64,000 bases of DNA from Streptomyces sp. SLBN-31 (GCF_006715395.1 NZ_VFNC01000002.1:930001-994000); one strand, 5' to 3'. Shown: positions 36,051 to 45,742, counted from the stretch's first letter. Notes: generated from the letters alone by a model not told the origin. Made by a program: numbers and translations.

Positions 36051-37067
36051 CTAGGCGCAGGCCTTGACGACAACGGGGTCCAGCGACCGAGCGGGCCGCA
36101 CACACCCCACCGGCCGCCCACCACCGAGAAGCGCCTCACCCCGGAACTCGGCGAGCACCGCCGGATCGACCCCGGCCCGCGCCAGGGCGGCCGCCGCCAC
36201 CGGCACCCGCGCCCGGTTCGCCCCGTCGGCGATCTTCACGGCCACGGCCCGCCCGTCCGGCAGCGCGGCGACCTGCACGCCCTCGAAGCCGTCCTTGGCG
36301 AGCAGCCCCGGCACGGCCCGCATGAGGGCGGCCACGTCCCGGCCCGAGCCGGAGGCCATCTCGGCGTGGGCGCGCATCGCGTCGGCGACGCGCGCCTCCG
36401 GTGTGCCGACGGCCGCGGTGGTGACGCGCGCGGCGGCCCGGGCGAGCCCGTGCAGGGACACCGAGAACAGCGGCGCCCCGCACCCGTCGACCGTGACCCG
36501 GGCGATCCGCTGTCCGGTGAGGTCCTCGACGATCTCGGCGATCGCCTGCTGCAGCGGATGCGCGGGGTCGAGGTACCCCTCCAGCGGCCAGTCGTTGAGC
36601 ACGCACGTGTACAGCATCGCCGCGTGCTTGCCCGAGCAGTTCTGGGCGAGCCGCGAGGGCGGCCGGCCCTCCCGCACCCAGGTGTCCCGGACGACCGGGT
36701 CGAAGGGCAGGTCCGGGACGTTGCGCAGCTGGTCCTCCGTCAGAGCGGCGAGTTCGAGGATGCGCCGGGTCCCGGCGAGGTGCCGCTCCTCGCCGGAGTG
36801 GCTGGCCGCGGTGAGCGACAGGAGCTCGCCGTCGAGCGGCAGCCCCGCCCGGACCATGGCGACGGCCTGGACGGGCTTGAGGGCCGAGCGGGGGTAGAAG
36901 GCGGCCTCGATGTCGCCGAGCTGGAAGTCGACCTTCCCGTCGGTGCCGAGGACGACGACGGAACCGTAGTGGATGCCCTCCACGACCCCGCCGCGTATCA
37001 GGTGGGCGACGGGGGCGTGGAGGGGCTCGCGGATCAGGGGTGCGTCCGCGACGGAACTGCTGAACAT
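36051..37067 (-). CDS. L-asparaginase (type II-like, Rhizobium-type family)
   Basis: 338 residues from ATG 37067 (a GTG directly before it is the alternative). It belongs to the asparaginase family found in Rhizobium etli and actinobacteria, not the E. coli AnsA/AnsB fold: FYPRSALKPVQAVAMV, SHSGEERHLAGT, NCSGKHAAMLYTC with the conserved Cys and Lys, and DGCGAPLFSVSLHG. It makes aspartate and ammonia from asparagine. Positioned between the permease (31 bp gap) and aspartase, it supplies the middle step of the pathway. Confidence 0.9.
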   Translation of the reverse strand: MFSSSVADAPLIREPLHAPVAHLIRGGVVEGIHYGSVVVLGTDGKVDFQLGDIEAAFYPRSALKPVQAVAMVRAGLPLDGELLSLTAASHSGEERHLAGTRRILELAALTEDQLRNVPDLPFDPVVRDTWVREGRPPSRLAQNCSGKHAAMLYTCVLNDWPLEGYLDPAHPLQQAIAEIVEDLTGQRIARVTVDGCGAPLFSVSLHGLARAAARVTTAAVGTPEARVADAMRAHAEMASGSGRDVAALMRAVPGLLAKDGFEGVQVAALPDGRAVAVKIADGANRARVPVAAAALARAGVDPAVLAEFRGEALLGGGRPVGCVRPARSLDPVVVKACA

Positions 37068-37098
37068 CACTGCCTCTTGTCAGGGAGCGCCGCGTGGG

Positions 37099-38550
37099 TC
37101 ACGCGTCGGCTCCGGTAGATGCGTTCTCGGTGGAGGTGCGTCCGACACGGCCGCGGATGGCGAACCATCCGCCGACCAGGGCTCCGACGATCAGCGGCAG
37201 GCACAGCACGGTGGTGCGGCCGGCGCCTCCGTCGGCGTACATGAGGACCAGGACGGAGGCGAGGAAGGCCAGCGTCACGAGTTCGGTCCAGGGAGAGCCC
37301 GGCAGCCGGTAGCCGGGGCGAGTCAGCTCGCCGTTCTGGGTCTTCCGCCAGAACAGGAGGTGACAGACCATGATCATGCCCCAGGTGGAGAGGATGCCGA
37401 TCGCCGCGAAGTTCAGGACGATCTCGAAGGCGTCCGCGGGGACCACGAAGTTCAGGCCGACGCCCAGGACACAGATACCGCTGGTGAGCAGGATGCCGCC
37501 GTAGGGGACCTGGCTCCGGCTCATCACACGGGTGAACTTCGGCGCGGAGCCTGACATGGCCATGGAGCGCAGGATGCGGCCGGTGGAGTACAGGCCGGAG
37601 TTGAGCGAGGACATGGCCGCAGTGAGCACGACGAGGTTCATCACGCCGCCCGCCGCGGGGATGCCGATGTTGGAGAGCACGGTCACGAAGGGGCTCTCGG
37701 CGGCGCTGTACCTGTTCCAGGGCAGCAGCATCGACAGCAGGACGACCGAGCCGACGTAGAACAGGCCGACGCGCCACATGATCGAGTTGATCGCCTTGGG
37801 CATGATCTTCTCGGGGTTCTGGGTCTCGCCGGCCGCGACGCCGACCAGTTCGACGGAGGCGTAGGCGAAGACGACGCCCTGGATGATCAGCAGCATGGGC
37901 AGCAGGCCGTTGGGGAAGACGCCGCCGTTGTCGGTGATCAGGGACGGTCCGGGGTGCGCGCCGTCGACGGGGTGCTGGGTGACCAGCAGGAAGATGCCGA
38001 TGCACATGAACACCACCAGCGCGCTGACCTTGACGATCGCGAACCAGAACTCGAGCTCACCGAAGATCTTGACCGAGATCAGGTTGACGGTCAGCACGAC
38101 GGCGAGGGCGATCAATGCGATCAGCCATTGGGGGACGTCGGAGAACATGCCCCAGTAGTGCGTGTAGGTGGCCACGGCGGTGATGTCGGCGATGCCGGTG
38201 GTCGCCCAGTTCAGGAAGTACATCCAGCCCGCGGTGTAGGCGCCCTTCTCGCCCATGAACTCGCGGGCGTACGACACGAAGGCGCCGGAGGAGGGCCGGT
38301 ACAGCACGAGTTCGCCGAGGGCGCGCACGACCAGGAAGGCGAAGATGCCGCAGACCGCGTAGGCGATGAACAGGGAGGGGCCGGCGTCGGCGAGACGGCC
38401 GCCGGCGCCGAGGAAGAGACCGGTGCCGATGGCGCCGCCGATGGCGATCATGTTGACGTGCCGGGACTTCAGCGACTTGCTGTAGCCCGCGTCGCCCGCG
38501 TCGACGTGTACGGCCGGTGTGCGCGTCTCTTCTTTGAGGTGCTCGCTCAC
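37099..38550 (-). CDS. ansP: Amino-acid permease, probable asparagine transporter
   Basis: 483 residues with twelve helices of the APC superfamily. The N-terminal signature is [20 protein letters not shown], with [20 protein letters not shown] and [20 protein letters not shown] in conserved places. Sequence alone gives an amino-acid permease; asparagine is inferred from the downstream asparaginase and aspartase. GTG 38550 overlaps the regulator stop by 4 bp. Confidence 0.88.
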   Translation of the reverse strand: MSEHLKEETRTPAVHVDAGDAGYSKSLKSRHVNMIAIGGAIGTGLFLGAGGRLADAGPSLFIAYAVCGIFAFLVVRALGELVLYRPSSGAFVSYAREFMGEKGAYTAGWMYFLNWATTGIADITAVATYTHYWGMFSDVPQWLIALIALAVVLTVNLISVKIFGELEFWFAIVKVSALVVFMCIGIFLLVTQHPVDGAHPGPSLITDNGGVFPNGLLPMLLIIQGVVFAYASVELVGVAAGETQNPEKIMPKAINSIMWRVGLFYVGSVVLLSMLLPWNRYSAAESPFVTVLSNIGIPAAGGVMNLVVLTAAMSSLNSGLYSTGRILRSMAMSGSAPKFTRVMSRSQVPYGGILLTSGICVLGVGLNFVVPADAFEIVLNFAAIGILSTWGMIMVCHLLFWRKTQNGELTRPGYRLPGSPWTELVTLAFLASVLVLMYADGGAGRTTVLCLPLIVGALVGGWFAIRGRVGRTSTENASTGADA

Positions 38551-39278
38551 GCCTCGGGTCCGCCTTCCGTGGGTGTTTCCGCGCGCGGAGGGCGCACGAT
38601 GTCGGTGAGGGTGGTCTCGACGCGGTCGAGATGGTGCGCCATGGCGTCCGTCGCGTCGAGTTCGGAACCGTCCATCAGCGCCTCGACGATCGCCCGGTGC
38701 TCGCGGTTGGACTGCTCGCGGCGTCCGCCCAGTTCGTTCAGGAAGGCCGACTGACGCGCCAGTGCGTCGCGGATCTCCTCGATGACCCGGCGGAAGACCG
38801 GGTTCTGGGCGGCCTGGGCGACGGCGAGGTGGAACAGCGAGTCCAGGGCGACCCAGGAGGTGGTGTCGGTCTCCCGCTCCATGCGCTCCAGCAGGTGCGT
38901 CAGGTGGTCGAGGTCCTCCGGGGTGCGGCGCCGGGCCGCGTAGCCCGCCACCGGGATCTCCACGTGGCGGCGCACCTCCAGCAGGTCGCTGGCCGCGTAG
39001 TCGCCGAAGGTGGGGTCCTCCACGGCGCTCGCGACGACGAAGGTGCCCTTGCCCGTCTTGGAGACCGTCAGGCCCATCGTCTGCAGGGCCCTGAGGGCCT
39101 CGCGCAGGACGGGCCGGCTGACCTCGAGGGTGCGGCACAGCTCGGCCTCGGAGGGAAGCTTGTCCCCCACCGCGTACTCGCCGTTCTCGATGGCGGCGCG
39201 CAGATGGGCCAGGACCGCTTCCATGGCGCTGATGCGCCGCGGACCCTGACTGGCTGTCTTGCTGTCTGACAGGTTCAC
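38547..39278 (-). CDS. GntR-family regulator with FCD domain
   Basis: 243 residues from GTG 39278 (GGAGG 9-12 bases upstream). The winged helix (about 15-80) has [20 protein letters not shown] and [10 protein letters not shown]. The FCD ligand domain (about 90-230) has the metal-binding pattern in [13 protein letters not shown] and [11 protein letters not shown] (His residues). It heads the asparagine operon, with a 4-bp overlap to the permease. A repressor that responds to aspartate, asparagine or a related acid is likely. TTGACA at about 39310 is a possible -35. Confidence 0.9.
   Translation of the reverse strand: MNLSDSKTASQGPRRISAMEAVLAHLRAAIENGEYAVGDKLPSEAELCRTLEVSRPVLREALRALQTMGLTVSKTGKGTFVVASAVEDPTFGDYAASDLLEVRRHVEIPVAGYAARRRTPEDLDHLTHLLERMERETDTTSWVALDSLFHLAVAQAAQNPVFRRVIEEIRDALARQSAFLNELGGRREQSNREHRAIVEALMDGSELDATDAMAHHLDRVETTLTDIVRPPRAETPTEGGPEA
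39262..39272. promoter_or_regulatory. Possible FadR/GntR operator inside the regulator's first codons
   Basis: CTGTCTGACAG: perfect 5-bp arms around T, spanning codons 3-6 of the FCD regulator. Other CTGTC half-sites occur at 39253-39257 and 39309-39313. Binding here would block early transcription of the operon. Confidence 0.4.
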
Positions 39279-39335
39279 GGGAGTGATCCTCCGGGTGACG
39301 TACGGGGGCTGTCAAGGGAGCTGAATGAAAAGATT

Positions 39336-39375
39336 CGCGGGGTGTGCGATCTGAAAACAGACCTCACACCCCGCG
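39336..39375 (-). terminator. Strong hairpin downstream of uppP
   Basis: CGCGGGGTGTG (39336-39346) pairs fully with CACACCCCGCG (39365-39375), and TCTG-AAAA-CAGA forms an inner stem. It follows the uppP stop by 17 bp and separates it from the asparagine operon on the same strand. Confidence 0.75.
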
Positions 39376-39392
39376 TCGGGCGACCGTACGGG

Positions 39393-40229
39393 TCAGCTGC
39401 TGATCGCGCCCCCGCCGAGCAGGCCCAGCAGCAGCACGCCGACGATGATCCGGTAGATCACGAAGGCGTTGAAGGAGTGCTTGGCGACGAACTTCAGCAG
39501 CCAGGCGATGGAGGCGTAGGCGACCACGAAGGAGGTGGCGGTGCCGACGGCCAGGGGGGCGAGCCCCACCCCGGCGCCCAGGGCGTCCTTGAGTTCGTAC
39601 AGGCCCGCACCGGTCAGCGCGGGGATGCCGAGGAAGAAGGACAGGCGCGTGGCGGCCACGCGGTCCAGGTCCAGGATCAGGGCCGTGGACATGGTGGCAC
39701 CCGACCGGGAGAAGCCCGGGAACAGCAGGGCGAGGATCTGCGAGCCGCCGACCAGCATCGCGTCCTTGAACGTGGTGTCGTCCTCACCGCGCTTGTGCCG
39801 GCCCATCTGGTCCGCCGCCCACATCACACCACTGCCGACGATCAGCGAACCGGCGACCACCCACAGCGAGGCGAGCGGGCCCTCGATCAGCGGCTTGGCG
39901 GCCAGACCCACGACCACGATGGGGATGGTGGCGTAGATGACCCACCAGGCGAACTTGTAGTCGTGGTGGTAGCGCTCCTCCTTGTTGGCCAGACCCCGGC
40001 CCCACGCGGAGACGATCCGCACGATGTCCTTGAAGAAGTACAGGAGCACCGCGGCGATCGCGCCGACCTGGATGACCGCCGAGAAGCCGACGACGGCGTC
40101 GTCGTCGACCGGGATGTTCATGAGCCCTTCGGTGATCTTCAGATGCCCGGTGGAGGAGACGGGAAGGAACTCGGTCAGTCCTTCCACGACTCCGAGGACG
40201 GCGGCCTGACCGACGTTGATGACGCTCAT
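39393..40229 (-). CDS. uppP: Undecaprenyl-diphosphatase (bacitracin-resistance type)
   Basis: 278 residues. The two catalytic signatures of the UppP/BacA family are present: EGLTEFLPVSSTGHLKI near residue 17 and FPGFSRSGATMSTALI near 170, in a protein with eight or so helices. It recycles the undecaprenyl carrier by removing one phosphate, which supports cell-wall synthesis and gives bacitracin tolerance. Transcribed alone and ended by the hairpin at 39336-39375. Confidence 0.95.
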   Translation of the reverse strand: MSVINVGQAAVLGVVEGLTEFLPVSSTGHLKITEGLMNIPVDDDAVVGFSAVIQVGAIAAVLLYFFKDIVRIVSAWGRGLANKEERYHHDYKFAWWVIYATIPIVVVGLAAKPLIEGPLASLWVVAGSLIVGSGVMWAADQMGRHKRGEDDTTFKDAMLVGGSQILALLFPGFSRSGATMSTALILDLDRVAATRLSFFLGIPALTGAGLYELKDALGAGVGLAPLAVGTATSFVVAYASIAWLLKFVAKHSFNAFVIYRIIVGVLLLGLLGGGAISS

Positions 40230-40302
40230 GGGATCCAGTTCTGAGGAGTTGGTCGACAGTGCTGTAGACAGTCTTACTACGAGCGGGTGTGGGCCTTTGC
40301 GG

Positions 40303-40677
40303 CTACCCCCACAGCGCCCGGGCGAGCGAAACCCCGGCAAAGGCCGCACCCAGGCCCGCCGTCACACTTCCGACGACGTTGGCCGCAGCGTAGAGCCCCG
40401 CCCCTGTCTCGGTCAGCCGCAGGGTCTCGTAGGAGAAGGTCGAGTAGGTCGTCAGCGCTCCGCACAGGCCGGTTCCGAGGAGCAGCTGCGCCTGGGAACC
40501 GGCGGCACCCTGGGCCGCGGCACCGGTCAGCAGGCCCAGGATCAGGCAGCCGGTGACGTTGACCGCGAACGTGCCCCAGGGGAAGACCGAGTCGTGCCGG
40601 GACTGCACCGCGCGGTCGGTGAGGTAACGCAGCGGTGCGCCGACCATGGCCCCCGCGACGACCAACAGCCAGTTCAC
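40303..40677 (-). CDS. crcB: Fluoride efflux protein CrcB/FluC, first copy
   Basis: 124 residues, four helices. The family motifs [24 protein letters not shown] and [17 protein letters not shown] are present; the last holds the conserved Thr/Ser and Phe of the fluoride pore. Start codon GTG 40677 overlaps the DUF190 stop by 4 bp. With the second copy upstream it probably forms a dual-topology or heterodimeric channel. Confidence 0.93.
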   Translation of the reverse strand: MNWLLVVAGAMVGAPLRYLTDRAVQSRHDSVFPWGTFAVNVTGCLILGLLTGAAAQGAAGSQAQLLLGTGLCGALTTYSTFSYETLRLTETGAGLYAAANVVGSVTAGLGAAFAGVSLARALWG

Positions 40678-41054
40678 AACGACTTCTTACCCTTCCTGTC
40701 CGACGCACCGGCGGCCCTGTCGCGGCCGACGTACCGGATGACCTCGCAGTCGTCGAGGATCACGAGTCCTTCCTCCACGAGTTCGTCGAGCTGCGGCAGG
40801 AAGGCGCGGACGCGCTCCTCGGTGTCGACGACGACGATCGCCACCGGCAGGTCCTCGCTCAGCGACAGCAGCCGCGAGGTGTGGATCAACGAGGAGGCGC
40901 CGAAGCCCTCGATACCGCGGAAGACGCTGGCGCCGGCGAGGCCGGCCGCGTGCGCGCGGTGGACGATCTCGGAGTACAGCGGTTTGTGGTGCCAGGTGTC
41001 GTTCTCACCGATGAAGACGGTCACGCGCAGGGCACTGCCGGTCAGCCTCGTCAT
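40674..41054 (-). CDS. DUF190 protein
   Basis: 126 residues of the DUF190 family: [20 protein letters not shown], then [20 protein letters not shown] and [18 protein letters not shown]. It has a PII-like alpha/beta fold and often sits with crcB genes. It is soluble, so it may bind or regulate the channel. It overlaps both neighbouring crcB genes by 4 bp, so the three are made together. Confidence 0.92.
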   Translation of the reverse strand: MTRLTGSALRVTVFIGENDTWHHKPLYSEIVHRAHAAGLAGASVFRGIEGFGASSLIHTSRLLSLSEDLPVAIVVVDTEERVRAFLPQLDELVEEGLVILDDCEVIRYVGRDRAAGASDRKGKKSL

Positions 41055-41512
41055 GGCTGCCTCCACTTCAGGACGCGGCGGGCGGCGGTGACCGCGAGCC
41101 ACACCGCCGTGAGGGCCGCGAGCAGCGTCGCGGCGAGGTAGGCCAGCCCGGTGCCCGGGTGGCCGGCGTCGACGAGCTTCTGGATGTCGACGGCGTAGGT
41201 GGAGAAGGTGGTGAAGCCGCCCAGGACCCCGGTGCCGAAGAAGGGGCGCACGAGCCGGTGGGCGGCCCACACATCGGTGATGACGACCATGAAAACGCCG
41301 ATCACGGCGCAGCCGACGACATTGGTCCAGAACGTCGCCCACGGGAAGTGACCCGCCGGGGTGGGCCACGCCAGGGTGAGCGCGTAACGGGCGCTCGCGC
41401 CGAGGGCTCCGCCCAGCGCCACCACCGCGAGGACCGGCGCCTGGGTGCGCCAGGCCGGCGCTCGCCGGGTGCGGGCCGGGGCGCGCAGGCTCTCGGCTTC
41501 CGGTGCGGTCAT
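41051..41512 (-). CDS. crcB: Fluoride efflux protein CrcB/FluC, second copy
   Basis: 153 residues from ATG 41512 (AGGAG ten bases upstream). A 20-residue basic N-terminal extension precedes four helices with [29 protein letters not shown] and [17 protein letters not shown]. First gene of the crcB-DUF190-crcB operon. I looked for a fluoride riboswitch in 41513-41680 and did not find the consensus; a 16-bp palindrome is there instead. Confidence 0.92.
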   Translation of the reverse strand: MTAPEAESLRAPARTRRAPAWRTQAPVLAVVALGGALGASARYALTLAWPTPAGHFPWATFWTNVVGCAVIGVFMVVITDVWAAHRLVRPFFGTGVLGGFTTFSTYAVDIQKLVDAGHPGTGLAYLAATLLAALTAVWLAVTAARRVLKWRQP

Positions 41513-41581
41513 GGTCGTACGTCTCCTACTCGCCGGGATCCGGATGCGCGGGCGCCGCTCCTTCGCAAGTAGGGACCGTTG

Positions 41582-41597
41582 GCGGCACCGGTGCCGC
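41582..41597. repeat. Perfect 16-bp palindrome upstream of the crcB operon
   Basis: GCGGCACCGGTGCCGC is its own reverse complement. It lies 70-85 bp upstream of the crcB start and 84 bp past the stop of the same-strand SMP-30 gene. It could be an operator or the stem of a terminator. Confidence 0.5.
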
Positions 41598-41680
41598 GGT
41601 TCGGGTACGGCGGGCCCCACCGCCGCGCCGCGAAAGGGGTCGCGGCCGGGCTACAGCGTAGCGTCCGGGCCGCGCGGAGG

Positions 41681-42643
41681 TCATTTCGGGTCCGGCCGCT
41701 CGCACACGGCCACTCCGCGCTCCCAGATGCTGCCCAGGACGAGGCGGTCGCCGGCCTGGCAGACGCTGGTGACGAAGCGGAAGCCGGAGCGGTGGTGGGT
41801 GAGGTGGTGGACGACCGTGCCCCGGTCGTCGACCGCGAGGACACCGATGGTGCCGGTGGGGCGGTAGGGGGCGCGGACGGCGACACGGGCGGCCGCGGCG
41901 CGGACCGCGGGGGCGGTGCGGTGCAGCAGGTCCAGCGGGGGGATGCGGGGGCCGGCCAGGGAGACCCAGACGGGTCCGTCGGGTGCGCAGCGCCAGATGT
42001 TGTCGGGCATGCCGGGGAGGTTCTCGACGAAGGGCTCGCCGTGTCCGGCCTTCGGTCCGCTCAGCCAGTAGCGGGTGAGCCGGCGGGCGCCGGTCTCGGC
42101 GACGACCAGGAACGACTCATCGGAGCTCAGCGCCAGCCCGTTCGCGAACTGCAGGCCGTCCAGCAGCACTTCGGGGTGTTCGCTGCCGGGCGCCAGGCGC
42201 AGCAGCCGGCCGCTGGCGGTGTGTTCGACGATGTCGCCGATCCACTGGTGCAGGGGGTAGCGGCGGCTGGAGACGGTGAAGCAGACGCTGCCGTCGGACA
42301 GCGCCACGACGTTGCTGCAGAACCGCAGCCGCTCCCCCGCCACCGAGTCGGCGAGGATGCGGACGATGCCCTCGCGCAGGTCGACGCGGAGCAGGCCGAG
42401 CTCGGCGTCGCAGACCAGCAGGGCGTCGTCCGGCAGCAGTTCGAGGCCGAGGGGCCGGCCGCCGGTCTCGGCGAGGACCTCGACGCGGGCGGGCGAGTCG
42501 TCGGTGAGGCCGTCGATGCGCAGGATGCGGCCGTCCTCCACGCCGGTCAGCACGCGGCCGCGGGCGTCGGCCACGACGTCCTCGGGGCCGCGGCCGCCGA
42601 CGGCGACGTATTTCAGCGGGACAAGTGCGGCGGGACGGTCCAT
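41681..42643 (-). CDS. SMP-30 / strictosidine synthase-like propeller protein
   Basis: 320 residues from ATG 42643 (AGGAGG five bases upstream). A six-bladed propeller is suggested by GPEDVVADARGRVLTGVEDG, GLELLPDDALLVCDAELGLL, FANGLALSSDESFLVVAETG and GMPDNIWRCAPDGPVWVSLA (motif phrases). It belongs to the SMP-30/gluconolactonase and strictosidine-synthase clan; metal-binding Glu, Asn and Asp positions seem kept. It probably hydrolyses a sugar lactone or ester; exact substrate unknown. Confidence 0.85.
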   Translation of the reverse strand: MDRPAALVPLKYVAVGGRGPEDVVADARGRVLTGVEDGRILRIDGLTDDSPARVEVLAETGGRPLGLELLPDDALLVCDAELGLLRVDLREGIVRILADSVAGERLRFCSNVVALSDGSVCFTVSSRRYPLHQWIGDIVEHTASGRLLRLAPGSEHPEVLLDGLQFANGLALSSDESFLVVAETGARRLTRYWLSGPKAGHGEPFVENLPGMPDNIWRCAPDGPVWVSLAGPRIPPLDLLHRTAPAVRAAAARVAVRAPYRPTGTIGVLAVDDRGTVVHHLTHHRSGFRFVTSVCQAGDRLVLGSIWERGVAVCERPDPK

Positions 42644-42825
42644 GAGAACCTCCTCGTCGAGGTCGGGACAGTTCATGCTGGCATGCGTACGGACGTCCGA
42701 CGGGTACCCGCGTCACTCGATCAGGTTTACCTCGGGGCTTTTCTGCCCACTCAGTCCATCGCCACCAGTGTCTCCACCGGACCATGCGCACAGCGGTGTT
42801 CCGGTCACGAAGAAGGGGTGGTCCC

Positions 42826-43665
42826 ATGTCACGGTCGTCCGCGTGGTGGCACCGACTGGGGCTGGCCGAGCTCCATCGGCGCGGCGCGGAACTGGAGTTG
42901 CTGCACCGGGCCATGGGCTTCGCCACTCTCGCCCTGGTCACCCTGGCGCCGCTGCTGATCGTCGTCGCGGCGGCGGATCCGCTCGGGCACGGTGGGTTCG
43001 CGTTGTGGCTGGTGGACGGCATGGACCTGTCGGGCCGGTCCGCGCAGGCGCTCTCGCACGTCTTCACCCCGCCGCGCAAGGTCATCAGCACCACCAGCGC
43101 GTGGAGCGTGGCACTGCTCGCGCTGTTCGGTCTGTCCTTCGCGTCCAGCGTGCAGAACGGCTACGAGAGGATCTGGAAGCCGTCGGCCGGCCCGTGGCAC
43201 CGCCTGTACCGCCAAGTGGTGTGGCTGGTGGTGCTGATGATGTACGTGTACACGCAGGTGCAGACCCGCAGTGTGCTCGGCGGCACGCCCCGCATCCCGC
43301 TCAGCCTGGTGGTCGGGCTGCTGTTCTTCTGGTGGAGCGCCCACTTCCTGCTCGCCGGCGAGGTGCGCTGGCGCCATCTGCTGCCCGGGGCCGTCGCCAC
43401 GATGGCGGGTCTGGTGGGCCTGCGCTGGTTCTCGTATCTGGTGTTCACGCCGCTGCTGGTCACCAACGCGGTCAGCTACGGGCCCATGGGCACCATCCTG
43501 GTGGTGGAGTCCTGGCTGGTCGGCGTGGGATTCGTGGTGTTCGGCGGCGCGCTGGTCGGGCGGCTGCTGTGCGAGCGGTTCGGTTACACGGAGGAGCCGC
43601 CCGAGGACGAGAGCGGCACGGATCAGGGACCGCCGACGGTGCCGTCGTCGCGGGGGACGGTCTAG
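42826..43665 (+). CDS. YihY/BrkB-like inner-membrane protein
   Basis: 279 residues from ATG 42826 (AGGGGTGG upstream); six likely helices. Family features include ELELLHRAMGFATLALVTLAP, the SSVQNGYERIWK motif, and a long tail with ERFGYTEEPPEDE. The YihY/UPF0761 family is widespread; its function is unsettled (it was once annotated as RNase BN). The gene stands alone, divergent from the SMP-30 gene. Confidence 0.82.
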   Translation: MSRSSAWWHRLGLAELHRRGAELELLHRAMGFATLALVTLAPLLIVVAAADPLGHGGFALWLVDGMDLSGRSAQALSHVFTPPRKVISTTSAWSVALLALFGLSFASSVQNGYERIWKPSAGPWHRLYRQVVWLVVLMMYVYTQVQTRSVLGGTPRIPLSLVVGLLFFWWSAHFLLAGEVRWRHLLPGAVATMAGLVGLRWFSYLVFTPLLVTNAVSYGPMGTILVVESWLVGVGFVVFGGALVGRLLCERFGYTEEPPEDESGTDQGPPTVPSSRGTV

Positions 43666-43697
43666 GGGCCTGTCCCACGTCCCCTCCCCCGCCGCGG

Positions 43698-43985
43698 CTA
43701 CCAGCCCTTCTCGAACATGCGGGCCACCTCGGCGATGCGCACCTCGTCGCGCCGGTAGTAGGTGCGCTGCCGGCTCCCGCTGGTGCTCAGCAGGCCCAGG
43801 TCCGCGAGCAGGTCGAGGTGGGTCACGGCGACGGCGCGGGGCACGCCCAGCCTGCTCGCCACGGCGTCCGCGGTGACACCGTCCTCGACCGGGTCTCCGT
43901 GCGGCTGCGGGGCGAAGTGCGCGACCGGGTCCTTGAGCCACTCCAGGATGTCCTGACGCAGCGTGCCGCCGGGAGTCCTCAGCAT
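43698..43985 (-). CDS. Small ArsR-like winged-helix regulator
   Basis: 95 residues from ATG 43985. One winged helix: TLRQDILEWLKDP, then VTADAVASRLGVPRAVAVTH and LLADLGLLSTSGSRQRTYYR. No metal-binding cysteines are present, so it is not a classic arsenic or zinc sensor. It lies convergent to the YihY gene with a 32-bp gap; its target is unknown. Longer same-strand frames are artefacts. Confidence 0.82.
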   Translation of the reverse strand: MLRTPGGTLRQDILEWLKDPVAHFAPQPHGDPVEDGVTADAVASRLGVPRAVAVTHLDLLADLGLLSTSGSRQRTYYRRDEVRIAEVARMFEKGW

Positions 43986-44139
43986 CTCGTCCCCCTTACC
44001 GGACGGGGCCACCGCGTACCGCGTCCTCCCACTGTCCCGCAGGGCGCGCCGCCGTGTCCGGGACTCGGTGGCCTTTGTCCGGGACCCGTCGGCCCGGTGC
44101 GGGGTGGGCCGTCGGTCCCGGCGGCGGGAACATGGGCGA

Positions 44140-44169
44140 GGGCCCGGCCGCTCCCCTGCGACCGGGCCC
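44140..44169 (-). terminator. Hairpin after the endo-galactanase gene
   Basis: GGGCCCGG (44140-44147) pairs with CCGGGCCC (44162-44169), 13 bases beyond the GH53 stop. Confidence 0.65.
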
Positions 44170-44182
44170 CCTCCACACAGGT

Positions 44183-45742
44183 TCAGCGATGGCTGAACCA
44201 GCTCATGGCCGAGGTCGCCCTGTCGTTGTAGTCGAACAGGGCCTGGTTCTCCCAGCCGTTGCCGGAGGCGGAGTCGGTGGGGTCCCAGCCGTTGCCGGTG
44301 ACCGCGGTCCAGGTGGCCTCCCAGTAGAAGACGCCGAGGCCCTTGTTGCCGGGGACGGCCTCCACGATGTTCGCGACGGCGTTCATCCAAGCCAGCTGGC
44401 CCGCCTGGGTGGCCGGGTAGCCGGTGACGAGCTCGCCGGTGGTGTCGATCTGGTTCTCCAGCGAGTCGTCCTGGGCGAGGGTGAACGGGTAGGCCGTCTC
44501 CGCGACGAACACCGGCTTGCCGTAGCGGGAGACGACGTCGTCCAGGGTGGTCTGGGCGGCGGCGAGCGAGCCGTGCCAGTACCCGTAGTAGGACAGGCCG
44601 ATGACGTCGTAGTCGACGCCGTACGTCCTGGCGTTGTCGAACCACCAGCGGACGGTGGAGTCGTCACCGGCGTTGGCCAGGTGCAGCGCGACCCGGGTGC
44701 CGGCGGAGACCGCCTTGACGGCGCTGTAGCCGGAGTTGAGCAGGCCGGCGAGCTGCGACCAGTTGTCCGTGGAGCCCTCGCTCCACAGCATGCCGCCGTT
44801 GATCTCGTTGCCGACCTGCACCATGTCGGCGGTGGTGCCCTGCGCCTTCAACGCGTTCAGCACGTCGTACGTGTGGTTGTACACGTCCGTCTTGAGCTGA
44901 CCGTAGGTGTGGCCGGACCAGGCGGCCGGCTTGGTCTGCTTGCCGGGGTCGGCCCAGGAGTCCGAGTAGTGGAAGTCGACCAGCAGCTTCATGCCGGCCA
45001 ACTTGACGCGCTTGGCCATGGCCAGCACACGCGCCTTGTTGTTGTAGCCGTCGGCCGGGTCGACCCAGACCTTCAGCCGCGCGTAGTTCATGCCGGCGCT
45101 CTTGAGGATGGTGACCGCGTCACCGGTGGTGCCGGAGCCGGTCCTGTACACCCCGCCGAGGGCCTCGCTCTTGGCGAGGGAGGATATGTCGGCACCCTTG
45201 ACGGACAGTCCCGTCGATCCGGATGCGAACGTCAGGTCGTCGACATTGATCCAGTTGCCCGCGTTCGCGTCACTGTTGATGCTGATGGTGCACTGATTGT
45301 TGGTCACCTTGACCGACGTGACGACACGGACCCAGCTGCTGGTGGAAACCGGCAGGTCGGTGCGCTGTTCGGAACTGCCGCAGTTCTTCAGGGACATGTA
45401 CGCGGAGTTCTGCCCGCCGCTGGAGCGCACCCAGGCGGTGAGCGTGTAGCTGCCATTGGTCAGCCCCGACAGGTACTGGTAGGTCTCCACCTTGTAGGCG
45501 GACGCCGAGTAGTGGGACAGCCGGTAGCTCCCGCTGTGACCGCCGGACTCGGTGTACGAGGCGCCGGTGTCGCCGTACTCGGACCAGCCCGCGGGGGCGG
45601 CGACGCCCGTGCCGTCGGACTCGAAGCCGCCGTTGGCCAAAGCGGTGGCCGCGTGTGCGCTGGTGGCGGGCAGGGCGATGAGGGCGAGCCCGGCCACGAG
45701 CGGCAGCAGCAGGGCTCTGAGGGTGCGTCTGGGATGGAACAT
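44183..45742 (-). CDS. Secreted endo-beta-1,4-galactanase (GH53) with N-terminal CBM
   Basis: 519 residues. A signal peptide (about 1-31, ending TSAHA-AT) is followed by a beta-sandwich module of CBM61 type (about 32-175; NGGFESDGTG, then WVRVVTSVKVTNN) and a GH53 catalytic barrel (about 180-519). The acid/base is Glu313 in VQVGNEINGGMLW and the nucleophile Glu415 in FVAETAYPF. It cuts galactan and arabinogalactan side chains of pectin outside the cell, releasing galacto-oligosaccharides for the divergent ABC system. Its 5' leader carries 31-bp repeats. Confidence 0.93.
   Translation of the reverse strand: MFHPRRTLRALLLPLVAGLALIALPATSAHAATALANGGFESDGTGVAAPAGWSEYGDTGASYTESGGHSGSYRLSHYSASAYKVETYQYLSGLTNGSYTLTAWVRSSGGQNSAYMSLKNCGSSEQRTDLPVSTSSWVRVVTSVKVTNNQCTISINSDANAGNWINVDDLTFASGSTGLSVKGADISSLAKSEALGGVYRTGSGTTGDAVTILKSAGMNYARLKVWVDPADGYNNKARVLAMAKRVKLAGMKLLVDFHYSDSWADPGKQTKPAAWSGHTYGQLKTDVYNHTYDVLNALKAQGTTADMVQVGNEINGGMLWSEGSTDNWSQLAGLLNSGYSAVKAVSAGTRVALHLANAGDDSTVRWWFDNARTYGVDYDVIGLSYYGYWHGSLAAAQTTLDDVVSRYGKPVFVAETAYPFTLAQDDSLENQIDTTGELVTGYPATQAGQLAWMNAVANIVEAVPGNKGLGVFYWEATWTAVTGNGWDPTDSASGNGWENQALFDYNDRATSAMSWFSHR

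Noticed and set aside
34008..37118. A 1036-codon open frame on the plus strand.
   Set aside because: Only the first 490 bp show lipoprotein similarity. The rest is antisense to aspA and the asparaginase gene, and stays open because GC-rich DNA has few stops; no domains are present.
41513..41680. Fluoride riboswitch upstream of crcB.
   Set aside because: The expected conserved GGCGAUGG-type pairing and pseudoknot sequences could not be found by eye; a covariance search would settle it.
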